DNA of 46,732 bases. Origin: Clostridia bacterium (GTDB lineage: Bacteria > Bacillota > Clostridia > UBA1212 > UBA1255). Position 1 is the first letter of the stretch. The number at the start of each line of letters is the position of its first letter. Shown here piece by piece: positions 7,832 to 21,600 of the stretch. The stretch lies in assembly GCA_017560765.1 (NCBI GenBank), contig JAFZEI010000091.1:1-46732 (forward strand), written 5' to 3'. Both the position numbers and the translations under genes were made by a program. Below the pieces are notes generated by a model, which saw nothing but the letters and a program-made list of their open reading frames with translations, was not told the DNA's origin and ran no database searches.

Positions 7832-8587
7832 ATGATACAAGATTTGCATTCACATACATATTATTCTTTCTGCGGCGCAGATAAGCCGGAAGATATTGTT
7901 GAGGCAGCTGTAGCGGGAGGTATTGAATTGTTGGGAATAACAGACCACCATTACGGCATTGGAGATCAGAGAACAGATGTTTATCTCAGTCAAACACCTG
8001 AAATCAAAAATGACTATGAGAGAACATTGGTAAGATATTATGATCATATTAATTTAATCAAAGAAAAATATGAGACAAAATACAAAGGAAAAATAAAAAT
8101 TTTGCGCGGCATAGAAATAGGCACAATTAAACAAAATCGTGTGCCACTTCCGGATGGTGCAGATATTTCATTTTTTGATTATTGCCTTATAGAGCATATT
8201 GACCATAGAGAAAATTCTTCTACAGGCGGAGACCTTTTCACTTTTGCGAAAAGATGCGGTTGTCCTGCGGGAATTGCCCATACAGATATGTTTTCATTTA
8301 TTGAAGCTATAGGTGAGGATCCGTTGGCTTATTTTTCAAAAATGGCAGAAGAAAACATCTTTTGGGAAATGAATGTAAATTTAGATACAATACATGCAGG
8401 CAGAGTGCACGGATATATGTTGAGATTTTTTGAGGATGAGAAGCAACAGGAAATTATCAGAAAATCAGGAGTGAGATTAAGCGTAGGTTTTGACGGACAC
8501 AGATTATATGATTATAAACCTGACAGAGTTGCCGATTATTGTAAAAAAATTACAGAAATGGGAATCAAACTTGCATTTGAAGAATAA
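7832..8587 (+). CDS. PHP-domain phosphoesterase (HisK/histidinol-phosphatase-like)
   Basis: The 251-residue product is a PHP-fold metal-dependent phosphoesterase. It begins DLHSHTYYSFCG (metal-binding HSH motif) and contains GITDHHYGIG, RGIEIG, EHIDH, AHTDMF near the middle, and VGFDGHR near the C-terminus, which supply further metal-ligand His/Asp/Glu residues. The length fits histidinol-phosphatase-like PHP proteins, but no his genes are nearby, so the substrate is uncertain. GGGAGTG sits a few bases before the ATG. The gene is flanked by terminators and forms a single-gene unit. Confidence 0.8.
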   Translation: MIQDLHSHTYYSFCGADKPEDIVEAAVAGGIELLGITDHHYGIGDQRTDVYLSQTPEIKNDYERTLVRYYDHINLIKEKYETKYKGKIKILRGIEIGTIKQNRVPLPDGADISFFDYCLIEHIDHRENSSTGGDLFTFAKRCGCPAGIAHTDMFSFIEAIGEDPLAYFSKMAEENIFWEMNVNLDTIHAGRVHGYMLRFFEDEKQQEIIRKSGVRLSVGFDGHRLYDYKPDRVADYCKKITEMGIKLAFEE

Positions 8588-8607
8588 ATAATTCAAATAA
8601 AGAAATC

Positions 8608-8664
8608 AGCCGCACCGGACAGTCGTATAACTTTTTGTTAACGCTGATGGTGTGGCTTTTTTTT
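8608..8664 (+). terminator. Possible terminator of the PHP gene, overlapping the next gene's 3' end
   Basis: AGCCGCACC (8608-8616) pairs with GGTGTGGCT (8649-8657, one G-U pair), followed by a run of T (8657-8664). The loop is long (32 nt), and a competing ATCAGC/GCTGAT helix is possible. The T run lies inside the last codons of the convergent gene. Confidence 0.5.
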
Positions 8665-10098
8665 GTTCATTTCTTCTAAGCTTATAGCTTTGTTGTGAGG
8701 GATAGGTTTCCATTCTACTCGGGAGAATAAGGCTATAATCAAAGAAAGATTACCAAAAATACCAAAAAGCGGAAATGTTATACAAAACCATACTTTTCTA
8801 TACCATTTGATAAAAGATATGCGCTTCCTCTCCATAATAAAAACATAAGCCGCAGTCAGCATATTCAATAAGTAAGCAGTGATTGTAAACAAGAACATAA
8901 ACAGTGAAAGTAAAAGTATTTGCGTAGTTTTACTGTTTGGCTCAAAGGTTATATCAAAAAACGAGAATATGTTGCTGAAAAGGCTTGGCGCTAAACTTGG
9001 AGATACTAAGAGTAAACCATTCCAAATCAAAACAGAACTTAATATAAAAATAATAACTTTTCTAAAAGAAGTAACGATTGCGCGGGGATAAACAATCGTA
9101 AGCATGTCAAAACTCATGAAACGAAGTCTGATATTATTAAATAATCGTTTCCAAGTGGGTATTTCTTCTACGGAAATACCTTTGTTGCGAGCTGCGGTTT
9201 TATTTGCGATACCGCCCGTCACAAAAATGTGAGAAAAGAGTTTTTTGCCTGTAGCTGCAAAAGCTTGAAAGTGACCTTTTGACCATCTGATACGTTGACG
9301 CATGGCTATTTTAACATCAACGGGCTGTTCGTCAAAAAATTCTGCCGCATAGTTAAAAGAGATTTTGTAGCCGTTAGCAACAGCATCGGCACAGAATAAT
9401 CTATCCTCAGTCAAACAAGTGTAATTCCAACCGTCTTTTATAAGCTCATGTGCAAAAAGTAAGCCCGTTCCTTGAATTCTTGTGGCAAGATGAAATAAAG
9501 AACGCGCCCTGTGCTCACAGCGAACTGTTCTTAGCCAATGTATTCCGTAAGAGGCAGAAATCCAATTGTCGCCAAAGTTTTTTGTATTCCTGTAGGATGT
9601 TATTATTTTCTCCCCCGCGTCGAAAGCTTCGTTCATTCTTGATATAAAATCTTCTTTTAATAAGTTGTCGGCATCAAAAAGAAAATAACCGTCAAACGCC
9701 TCGATACTGTAATCATGCCTTATACATTCAACGAGAAATTGCAAAGCAAAACCTTTAGTGCGATGTTTTGTGTCGTGGCGTTCGTAGCAAACAGCACCTT
9801 TTTGGCGTGCAATTTCCGCAGTGCGGTCATTTTCGCTGCAGTTGTCGGCGACTACGAAAATTGTTACCAGCTCGGCAGGGTAGTCTTGCGAGCGAATACT
9901 GTCAATCAAATGGCCTATAACCTTTTCTTCGTTGCGGGCAGCGACAAGAACAGCGTATTTATGTTGTTTTTTTGCCGGCGGAAATTTGCGCGTTGCAAAC
10001 AGACCTGTCACAACATATACAGCCTTGTAATTTAACAGTGCGCTTATAGCTCCCGAAATTGAATTTATGATTTTTACAATAAAGTTAATGATGAACAT
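8638..10098 (-). CDS. Family 2 membrane glycosyltransferase (paralogue 1)
   Basis: The 486-residue product has an N-terminal membrane segment, a GT-A catalytic domain and about three C-terminal membrane segments. Motifs in order are VAARNEE (52-58), VVADNCSENDRT, DADN (142-145; nucleotide-sugar/metal site), TED (acceptor-side Asp) and QRIRW, the processive-type QxxRW. It resembles cellulose/hyaluronan-synthase-like enzymes that build or modify surface polysaccharides; the sugar cannot be read. GAGGGGA precedes the start. It is clearly homologous to the divergently transcribed gene at 10238 (shared RNEE, ADNC, FDGY, DADN and DGW motifs), so the pair arose by duplication. Confidence 0.85.
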   Translation of the reverse strand: MFIINFIVKIINSISGAISALLNYKAVYVVTGLFATRKFPPAKKQHKYAVLVAARNEEKVIGHLIDSIRSQDYPAELVTIFVVADNCSENDRTAEIARQKGAVCYERHDTKHRTKGFALQFLVECIRHDYSIEAFDGYFLFDADNLLKEDFISRMNEAFDAGEKIITSYRNTKNFGDNWISASYGIHWLRTVRCEHRARSLFHLATRIQGTGLLFAHELIKDGWNYTCLTEDRLFCADAVANGYKISFNYAAEFFDEQPVDVKIAMRQRIRWSKGHFQAFAATGKKLFSHIFVTGGIANKTAARNKGISVEEIPTWKRLFNNIRLRFMSFDMLTIVYPRAIVTSFRKVIIFILSSVLIWNGLLLVSPSLAPSLFSNIFSFFDITFEPNSKTTQILLLSLFMFLFTITAYLLNMLTAAYVFIMERKRISFIKWYRKVWFCITFPLFGIFGNLSLIIALFSRVEWKPIPHNKAISLEEMNKKKPHHQR

Positions 10099-10134
10099 TT
10101 TGCCGGTCCCCTCAAAAGTAGGTATATCAAAATA

Positions 10135-10194
10135 ATTATCATATTATTTAATTGTTTTGTCAACATTGACAAACATGCACATGTTTGATAGAAT
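10135..10194. promoter_or_regulatory. Back-to-back divergent promoters of the two GT2 paralogues, with operator-like palindrome
   Basis: Leftward: TTGACA (10163-10158, minus), a 17-bp spacer, GATAAT (10140-10135). Rightward: TTGACA (10166-10171), a 17-bp spacer, TAGAAT (10189-10194). The two -35 boxes are only 2 bp apart. The rightward spacer contains the perfect palindrome CAAACATGCACATGTTTG (10170-10187), a likely repressor site. Confidence 0.75.
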
Positions 10195-10237
10195 CCCACG
10201 AAGATAACAAGGTGCAATATTTCCAAGGGAGTATATT

Positions 10238-11686
10238 ATGGATTGGGTTCACATTCGGACGGTTGCTTTTGCGGTTCTCGCAATACTTACGTATTATAAA
10301 ACAGTATATAAGTGGATTGGGTTTTTCGTTAAGGCAAAAAAATTTAAACCTGCGCCTCAAACAAAAAAGTATGGTATTGTCATCGCTGCCCGCAACGAAG
10401 AATTAGTTATAGGCAATTTGATAGACAGTCTTCACTCACAGACGTATCCGAGAGAGAAATTCCGTGTATTTGTAGTAGCAGACAATTGCGACGTCTCTGA
10501 CAAAACTGCAGAAATTGCAAGAGAACACGGAGCTACGGTATATGAGCGTCATTGTCCGGAGAAAGCCAGAAAAGGCTGGGCGCTTGAGTTCCTGTTTGAC
10601 AATATTGAAAAGGATTTTGGTATTCAAAGTTTTGACGGATATCTCTTTTTTGACGCTGATAATGTGGTAGCCGGTGATTATCTTGAAAGAATGAACGAAG
10701 CTTTTTCTACAGGCGTAGACGGAGTAATCGGGTATCGTAACTCTAAGAATTTTGACCAAAATTGGATATCTGCACATTATTCAATACATTTTATGCGTAG
10801 TTCTATGAATCTGCACCGCCCGAGAGGCAGACTGCAACTTTGCACGCATATTGCAGGCACGGGATACTTGCTCTCTTCGGAAATGTTAAAAGATGGCTGG
10901 CATTACAGCAGTTTGACAGAAGACACGCAGGCTACTATGGATTTTGCAGTTAAAGGAAAACGCATAGAATACTGTGAGGCAGCAGAATTTTACGATGAGC
11001 AACCGTACAGTATTAAGGTCATGCTTCGTCAGCGTATACGTTGGGCAAAAGGAAGAATGGCATGCTTTTTTCATTACTGCCCCAATTTGTTTTACGGCTT
11101 GGTAAGGATTTTTAAGCGGAACAAAAATGAAAATAAAGAATCAATAAAGATTTTTGATTATAAAAAAGGTACGTTTAAAGATTTATCTTTAGTTAAAAAG
11201 TTTTCTTTTATTGCAGAACGTGTGATGGATTTCTGTTCTTTTGTTGTTGATATGGCAGCAAGACCGCTAAAGTTTATAGCAAAAAACTTTTCTAATTTTG
11301 ATATGATTTTTTACCTGCTTCCAATCAGTTTTATAAAAAAGATGGTGTGGATTGCTTTCTATATTGCAGAGTTTTATGTCGGCTGGAAGGTAGGCTCACT
11401 GTTTACAAACGGAATGCTTCCTGTTTTTGCCGGTTTGATACAAGTCTTGTTCGGAACGCTTCCTTCTTATATACGGAATATTTTCAGCGGTGTTCTAGTT
11501 ACGGTTAGAGAATGGAATCACATTCATTGCCCTAACAAAGTAAAATTGGCATTTTATTTAATTACATGGCCTTTGCATGATATGATTTATCCGTTTATAT
11601 GCTTAGCTTCTTTATTTATGCATGTAACGTGGAAACCGATTAAGCATGATGTGGTAAAAACATTAGATGATATAGATTCGAAATAA
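10238..11686 (+). CDS. Family 2 membrane glycosyltransferase (paralogue 2)
   Basis: The 482-residue product has a short N-terminal membrane segment, a GT-A domain with AARNEE (50-55), VVADNCD, DADN (139-142), TED and QRIRWAKG, and several C-terminal membrane segments. A polar insertion with many Lys/Asn/Glu follows QRIRW (about residues 285-325) and is absent from the paralogue at 8638-10098. It probably polymerises or transfers a sugar onto an envelope glycan; the substrate is unknown. AAGGGAG (10225-10231) gives a good start. It shares a divergent promoter region with its paralogue, which suggests coordinated or mutually exclusive expression. Confidence 0.85.
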   Translation: MDWVHIRTVAFAVLAILTYYKTVYKWIGFFVKAKKFKPAPQTKKYGIVIAARNEELVIGNLIDSLHSQTYPREKFRVFVVADNCDVSDKTAEIAREHGATVYERHCPEKARKGWALEFLFDNIEKDFGIQSFDGYLFFDADNVVAGDYLERMNEAFSTGVDGVIGYRNSKNFDQNWISAHYSIHFMRSSMNLHRPRGRLQLCTHIAGTGYLLSSEMLKDGWHYSSLTEDTQATMDFAVKGKRIEYCEAAEFYDEQPYSIKVMLRQRIRWAKGRMACFFHYCPNLFYGLVRIFKRNKNENKESIKIFDYKKGTFKDLSLVKKFSFIAERVMDFCSFVVDMAARPLKFIAKNFSNFDMIFYLLPISFIKKMVWIAFYIAEFYVGWKVGSLFTNGMLPVFAGLIQVLFGTLPSYIRNIFSGVLVTVREWNHIHCPNKVKLAFYLITWPLHDMIYPFICLASLFMHVTWKPIKHDVVKTLDDIDSK

Positions 11687-11711
11687 AAATACTTAGATAT
11701 AACTGGGAATT

Positions 11712-11740
11712 TTGTTTTTTTATTTATTGTATGATATAAT
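11712..11740 (+). promoter_or_regulatory. Promoter of the ATP synthase operon
   Basis: TTGTTT (11712-11717), a 17-bp spacer and TATAAT (11735-11740), with an upstream TG giving an extended -10. It lies about 90 bp before atpI, and no other strong promoter is seen within the operon. Confidence 0.7.
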
Positions 11741-11828
11741 GACAATATAAAAGAAACAGCTTGGACTTGAGTATTAAAGATTTATATTTAAGTTTATGTT
11801 TTTAGATAAAAGAAAGGGAACGAATTCG

Positions 11829-12234
11829 GTGAAAGCAGTTAATCCTGTCATAAAAAAAGAAACAACGTATATAAGTATATGGACAATGGCGTTAAGCTTA
11901 ATTATGCAAGGTGTTATTTTTTTTATGGGAAAATGGAACAGCGGTGTTCTTCTTGGCAATCTTTTAGGAGGAGCAGCGGCTGTTTTGAATTTCTGTCTTA
12001 TGTGCAAGGGTATTTTGGCGGCAGTAGAAAAAGACGAACAAGATGCAAAGACAATGATTCGTATGTCACGAACACTTCGCATGTTTATGCTTTTGGCAGT
12101 AGCTGCGATAGGTGCTGCTTTATCATTTTTTAATACGTGGACAGTTTTGATTTCTTTGTTTTTTCCGAGAATAGCAATATTTTTTTGGCCGCTTTTTAAC
12201 AAAAGCGAGCAAAATGTGAAAAGTGAGGACAAAC

Positions 12235-12242
<8 letters not shown>
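11829..12242 (+). CDS. atpI: ATP synthase protein I-like small membrane protein
   Basis: The product is about 137 residues with four hydrophobic segments. It stands first in the atp operon, where AtpI, an assembly factor for the c ring, is usually encoded. Sequence conservation is weak, so position and topology carry the call. A GTG start at 11829 is preferred because AAGGGAA (11814-11820) is 8 nt upstream; the earlier ATG at 11796 has no ribosome site. The end overlaps atpB by 8 bp, indicating translational coupling. Confidence 0.7.
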
Positions 12243-13426
<1,184 letters not shown>

Positions 13427-13443
13427 TAAGTTGGTGGATATAA

Positions 13444-13962
13444 ATGATACAGACTCTTGATATTATAACAATAAATATCTGGTCAATTCTTATTTCATTA
13501 GCTAATCTTGTGATATTGTTTTTTATATTAAAGCGTTTTTTGTACAGGCCATTGCAAAACATTCTTGCTCAAAGAAAAGCATCTATAGATTCTCAATACG
13601 AAGAAGCTGATAATGCAAAAATTTCTGCACAGGAAAACGAAAGACTGTGGCAAGAGAAAATGCAAGGCGCAGATGAAATTGCAAAGATAATTACGCAGGA
13701 GGCTTGTCAAAGAGCTGAAAACAGAAGTGAGGCAATCATAACAGAGGCAGATGAGAAGGCTCGCGAAATTATTCGCAGAGCAGAAAATGAGGCGGATGCT
13801 ATACGTATAAAAGCAGAAGCCGAGATTAAAACTCAAATCGCCGATGTTTCTGCAGCCCTTGCCGAAAAACTTCTTGAAAGAGAAATCAACAGTGATGATC
13901 ACACTTTGTTAATTGAGTCGTTTATAAATGAAGTGGGGGATGACCATGGCGGAAATGCATAA
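13444..13962 (+). CDS. atpF: F-type ATP synthase subunit b
   Basis: The 172-residue peripheral-stalk subunit has one N-terminal membrane helix (about 10-30) and then a long charged, Ala/Glu/Lys-rich coiled coil, the normal architecture of b. FLYRPLQNIL just after the helix is the family signature. GGTGGAT precedes the ATG. The 3' end overlaps atpH by 17 bp. Confidence 0.9.
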   Translation: MIQTLDIITINIWSILISLANLVILFFILKRFLYRPLQNILAQRKASIDSQYEEADNAKISAQENERLWQEKMQGADEIAKIITQEACQRAENRSEAIITEADEKAREIIRRAENEADAIRIKAEAEIKTQIADVSAALAEKLLEREINSDDHTLLIESFINEVGDDHGGNA

Positions 13963-14476
13963 AGGCTATGCAAAGGCTTTGTTTATGATTTCTGAAGAAG
14001 ATGATTCTACAGAGGAAATTAACAAACAAATTCAGGAGCTGGCAGGTATTTTTGAGGACAATCTAAGCTATATACAATTATTGTCTGCGCCGAATATTGC
14101 AAAGACAGAACGTGTTTTTCTTTTACAGGAGCTTTTAGGAGATAAATACAACGAAAATTTAAAAAATTTTTTGATGTATATGTGTCAAAAGAATATCATC
14201 GGAGAAATTCAAGGTTGTGCCGAAGAATTTGACAACCTTTACCGCGAATTTAAAAAAATTTCTATAGCATACGTAAAAAGCTCGGTGCCTCTTACGGAGG
14301 AGCAAAAGGAAAAGCTTAAAACAAGACTTGAGACTGTTTCAGGTCGTAATGTTACTCTTGAATGTATGGTAGAAGAAGGTTTAATAGGTGGCGTTAAGGT
14401 TGAAATGAACGGAATTATTTACGATGGCAGCGTAAAGCGTAAACTTGAAGAAATAAAGAAGGTAATTGAACAATGA
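13946..14476 (+). CDS. atpH: F-type ATP synthase subunit delta
   Basis: The 177-residue subunit links F1 to the b stalk. The N-terminal helical domain begins [13 protein letters not shown], typical of delta/OSCP, and the C-terminal part has [22 protein letters not shown], the family signature. The upstream ATG at 13928 is rejected because GTGGGGGA (13933-13940) is placed for 13946. It overlaps atpF upstream, and its stop overlaps the atpA start by 4 bp (ATGA). Confidence 0.9.
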   Translation: MAEMHKGYAKALFMISEEDDSTEEINKQIQELAGIFEDNLSYIQLLSAPNIAKTERVFLLQELLGDKYNENLKNFLMYMCQKNIIGEIQGCAEEFDNLYREFKKISIAYVKSSVPLTEEQKEKLKTRLETVSGRNVTLECMVEEGLIGGVKVEMNGIIYDGSVKRKLEEIKKVIEQ

Positions 14477-15949
14477 GCAACAGAAGCGAAGAAATAAGTA
14501 AAATAATAAAAGAACAGATTAAACAATATCAATCTCGTTTGGAAATGAGCGAGAGTGGTACGGTTGTTCTTGTGGGTGACGGTATTGCACGAGTTTTTGG
14601 ATTAAGAGACTGTATGGCAGGAGAACTTTTGGAATTTGAAGACGGCAGTTGCGGCCTTGCTCAAAATCTTGAAGAAGATACAGTTTCAGTGGCAATCCTT
14701 TCCAATAACTATGATATTCGAGAAGGAACAAAAATAAAACGAACAGGTAAGGTTTTATCTGTTCCTGTAGGAGAGGCTCTTTTAGGCAGAGTTGTTGATG
14801 CATTGGGAAACCCTATTGATGGTAAAGGTCCCGCGGATTGTTCCGAAACACGACCGGCCGAAGCTGAGGCTCCCGGTATCATTGAAAGAAAAAGTGTTTC
14901 TGTTCCGTTGCAGACAGGCATAAAAGCTATAGACAGCATGATTCCTATAGGAAGGGGACAACGTGAACTTATTATAGGAGATCGTCAAACAGGAAAGACA
15001 GAAATAGCAATAGACACTATCATAAATCAAAAGAATACCGGAGTTATTTGTATCTATGTTGCCATTGGACAAAAAAATTCATCTGTTGTCAGAATTGCCG
15101 GAGAACTTGCGGCAAACGGAGCCATGGATAATACTATTATAGTATCTGCATCAGCTTCTGAAAGTGCGCCTCTTCAATATATAGCACCTTACTCAGGTTG
15201 CGCAATGGCTGAATATTTTCGAGAAAAGGGTAAAGATGTACTGATTATTTACGATGATTTGTCCAAACATGCAGTAGCGTACAGAGCTTTGTCTTTGTTG
15301 ATTCGCCGTCCTCCCGGAAGAGAGGCATATCCGGGGGATGTTTTCTATTTGCACTCCAGACTTTTGGAACGTGCTGCTTGTGTTGCACCTGAATATGGCG
15401 GAGGTTCAATTACTGCGCTTCCTTTAATTGAAACACAAGCGGGCGATGTATCTGCGTATATTCCCACAAATGTAATTTCTATAACTGACGGGCAGATTTT
15501 TCTTGAAACAGAGTTATTCCATGCAGGTATTATGCCGGCTATAAATCCCGGTATTTCCGTAAGCCGTGTCGGAGGTTCTGCACAACTTAAAGCAATGAAA
15601 AAAGTTTCGGGAGAATTAAAGCTTTTATATTCTCAATACAGGGAGTTGCAGGCTTTTTCTCAATTTGGCAGTGACCTTGATGCAGATACAAAGGCTCGTC
15701 TGGCTTTGGGAGAACGTATTGTTGAGGTATTAAAACAGGACAGGAATGCACCGGTGCCGGTAGGTTGTCAAGTTGTGATTATTTATGCCGTTACTCATGG
15801 ATTTTTAGATGATATTCCTGTTAATAAGATTAAAGAATATGAAAAAAAGCTTTACACATTGTTAAATCACAAGTATTCCGATTTGTTAAAAAGATTTGAA
15901 GATGGGTATTTTGATGATTGCGATGTTGCAAGAATGGAGAACGCAATAA

Positions 15950-15966
<17 letters not shown>
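14473..15966 (+). CDS. atpA: F-type ATP synthase subunit alpha
   Basis: The 497-residue non-catalytic nucleotide-binding subunit of F1. It contains the P-loop GDRQTGKT (about 168-175), then [31 protein letters not shown] and the C-terminal helical domain; its length is normal. It is translationally coupled to atpH by a 4-bp overlap and overlaps atpG by 17 bp. Confidence 0.97.
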
Positions 15967-18170
<2,204 letters not shown>

Positions 18171-18171
18171 A

Positions 18172-18432
18172 ATGAGGGAATATAATTTAACAGTGTCTTC
18201 CCCTGACGGCAATATTTTCTGTGGCAATGTTGTTGCTGTTTATGCAAGGGGCATTGAAGGTGATTTGGCGATACTTGCAGGTCATGCACCTTTTGTGACT
18301 TTTTTAAAGCCTTGTGAGGTCAGAATTGAATTTAATGATTTAAATGAGATAAAAGGAAAAGTTGACGGAGGCATTCTGTCGGTTAGTGATAATGGTGTAA
18401 TATTACAATCAAGTTCTTTTAGAATGATTTAA
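18172..18432 (+). CDS. atpC: F-type ATP synthase subunit epsilon, short form
   Basis: At 86 residues this holds only the N-terminal beta-sandwich of epsilon (LTVSSPDGNIF, EGDLAILAGHAPFVTFLKPC, GGILSVSDNGVILQ). The usual subunit is about 130-140 residues with a C-terminal helical hairpin that can inhibit ATP hydrolysis. The frame ends in a stop and no frameshifted continuation is apparent after it, so this looks like a naturally short epsilon lacking the inhibitory domain. AAGGAGAAG precedes the ATG. It is the last gene of the operon; no clear terminator follows. Confidence 0.9.
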   Translation: MREYNLTVSSPDGNIFCGNVVAVYARGIEGDLAILAGHAPFVTFLKPCEVRIEFNDLNEIKGKVDGGILSVSDNGVILQSSSFRMI

Positions 18433-18478
18433 TTTCCTATTAAACATATTAAAACGATATTTAGCTGTTCTTTTTGTA

Positions 18479-18506
18479 TTGACTTATTTTTAAAAAAGAG
18501 TAGAAT
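18479..18506 (+). promoter_or_regulatory. Promoter of the large secreted hydrolase gene
   Basis: TTGACT (18479-18484), a 16-bp spacer and TAGAAT (18501-18506). It implies a 5' leader of about 145 nt before the start at 18660; I recognise no known leader motif in it. Confidence 0.6.
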
Positions 18507-18659
18507 AGAACCAAAGGTATAAAATGCGGTTGTAGGCGCACAAAAGATATAATTTAATTTTTGATTTGTACAGAAGTTAAAGTGTAGGATTGTATTTTAA
18601 GTGTTTACAATGCGCAAAAGTGAAACTGTAAAAATTTTTATAAGGAGGCATTTCCCGCT

Positions 18660-21600
18660 ATGAAACGGAAAATTAATCTAATTGTTTCAGTTCTTTTGGT
18701 TGTTGCCATTTGCGCGACTATGATTCCAGTTAATTCTGAAGCACTTACATACAGCGGTTCTTCGTCGTATATGTCAGGTAAGTACTATCAAAGATTGACA
18801 GGTGTTACTCTTACAGGTAACCAAAGAACAGACATCGTTAATATTGCTAAATCTCAAATAGGATACCAAGAGGGTGGATCTTCAGGTCAATTCTCAGGAG
18901 AAGTTGCCGGCAGCAACAACTACACAGAGTACGGCAGATGGTTTGGCTCTTATATCGGTGAATCATGGTACAGCGGAGCACAGTGGTGCGCAATGTTCGT
19001 ATCTTGGTGCGCAAAGGTTGCAGGTATAAGCAGCAGTATTATTCAGTACGACCAATATACAGAGACACAAGTTAAACCATTTAAAAATGCAGGCAGAGCA
19101 TATACTTGGTCTCAAGTAAAAGCAGGTAAATATACTCCTATTCCGGGAGATATTGTATACTTCCTTTCTTCTTCAGGTGCTGCAAGCGGCAGAACAGTTA
19201 ACCACGTTGGTATCGTAACAGATTACAAAGGCGGTACACTTTATACAATAGAGGGTAATACAAGTTCAGCATATTTCTCCACAGACGGCGGTTGTTGTTC
19301 AGACAAGACATATGCATCTTCAAGTACATATGTTGCATATATCTGCAGTCCTAATTACACAACAGGTACATCACTCGGCGGCCTTTACAATGAAAACGAT
19401 TTTATTCCTTCAAATGTACAGTCCGTAGTTTTTGACCCTTATTATTATGCGGCAACAAGTGCAGATGTAATTCCCGGTTTTGGTTCAACAGACGAGGGTT
19501 TATTTGATCACTTTATTAATCACGGAGCAGCAGAAGGAAGACAGGGAAGCCCGATCTTTAATGTAAAAGAATATATCGAAAGAAACGGCGATTTAAAGGC
19601 TGCTTTTGGTAATGGTTCACCCACAGGAGATGATTATATTGCAGCAATTAAACACTTTGGTAATAATGGAGCGTTTAATGACTCTACTCCGAGATTCACG
19701 GCAACACCTGAGAATATAGGTAAAGAGTTTAAAGCGAGAATTCAGTTATCGAATGCATCTTTGAACTTCTCTTTGTCAGACACAAGTGTAATAGCATATA
19801 CACCCAGTGAGGCAGCAGCACAAATATGGCACTTTTTCCGTCAGGACGACGGTAGCTACAAGATAGTAAACACTAAGAATGATCTTGTTCTTACTGTTGC
19901 AGGTGGTTCAAAGCAATCAGGCGCGGATATTCAAATTACCGAAAGTAATGATTCTACATCTCAGCGTTGGTACGTGTACAAAGCTTTGAATAAAGACGGT
20001 TCTGAAAGAGGATACATTTTGCGTTCTGTACTTTCACCTGCTTGTGTTGTTACTGTTGCAAGCAGTTCACCTATTGCAATGGATAATGTTTATAACGCAA
20101 CATATGCTTATCAAACATCACAAGCATTTAAATTCCAAATAGTTGAAATGATAGACGATGGTACATCAACAGATACTCCTGTAGAGCCTGAGACTCCTGT
20201 AGAACCTGAGAATCCTGTAGAACCTGAGACTCCGACAGATCCCGAGATTCCTGTAGATCCTGAAACAGGATATGTAGATTTAGGTACAGGATTCTATGCT
20301 AAAATTAGCACTAATGCTACTACCGGCATGGGCTTCTCGCTTAATGACGAACAAGTAGTTTTGTATACAACAAGTTCCGCACCTGCCCAAATTTGGCGTT
20401 TTGACCGTCAGGCTGATGGCAGCTACATTATCGTAAACCAAAAGAACGCAATGGCGCTTACTGTTCTGGGTAATGCAAATACAGCGGCAACGAAGGTTGT
20501 AGTTGAAGCAAATACAGGTTCCGTAGGTCAAAAATGGTTTATATACAGTGTAGGCGGAGCGTATAGCTTGAAACCTGCATGCGCACCTGAACTTTCACTT
20601 GATATTGAGGGCGGCAGTGCAGAGTCATTGAATGACATCGAAATCAATACAAGCAATAATACTGCTACACAGCAGTTTACATTTACAACAGGCAAATATA
20701 TTGATTTGGCTCGCGATGAGAATTTGGGAACAAGCTTTACAGCAAATATTACTAATGTAGATTCCGGTTTAAATCTTAATGTTTCTACATTGAATATTGA
20801 GCTTAATACAGCCAATGCATCATCAAGAAAACAATTATTCCACTTTGTACGTTTGTCCGATGGCAGTTACAAAATTGTAAGCGGACATAACGGCTATGCA
20901 TTGAATGTTGACGGAGGCAGAAAGTATTCCGGAACTAACGTTAATATATTAGGCAGCGATAAGAGCAGTGCGCAAAGTTGGTACATTCATCTTATAGAAG
21001 GTAAGTATATTTTTGAACCTGCTTGCGCTTCAGGTAATGTAATGGATGTACAAAATACTGCTGCAAAGGGAAGCAATGTTGTTGTTAACGCATACAGCGG
21101 CAAATCTTCTCAGATCTTTGCTCTTTCAAATAAGAAAGACGTTGCTTCTGATAATGTAAGTGAAGTTACAGACGGTGTTTTGACTTCATCACAAAAAACT
21201 GTTCTTCGTAAAATTCTTTATGCAGTAGAGACAGGCGGTCAGGTTTACGGAAAGCAGAACTATTCTGACTTTACAGAGGCATACACAAACACAGCACAAG
21301 AGCATGCGATTACAATCGGTGCCGGTCAATGGTTTGCTACAGAGGCAAAAACGCTTCTTAACCTTATCCGCACAACATATCCTTCAAAGTTTGCTGCTCT
21401 TGATACAGCAGGTATTGCATCAGACCTTGATACAGCCAACTGGAGCTCATATCAGCTCTCGAAAACATCAGCAAAAGCAAAATGTATTGTATCAATTATC
21501 AGCTCAGCTGAGGGTATAGCGTGCCAGGATGCACTTATGGATCAGCAGATTGATTCGTACGTTAAAGATGCTTATGCAAAGGGTGTTACAGATCCTAAAG

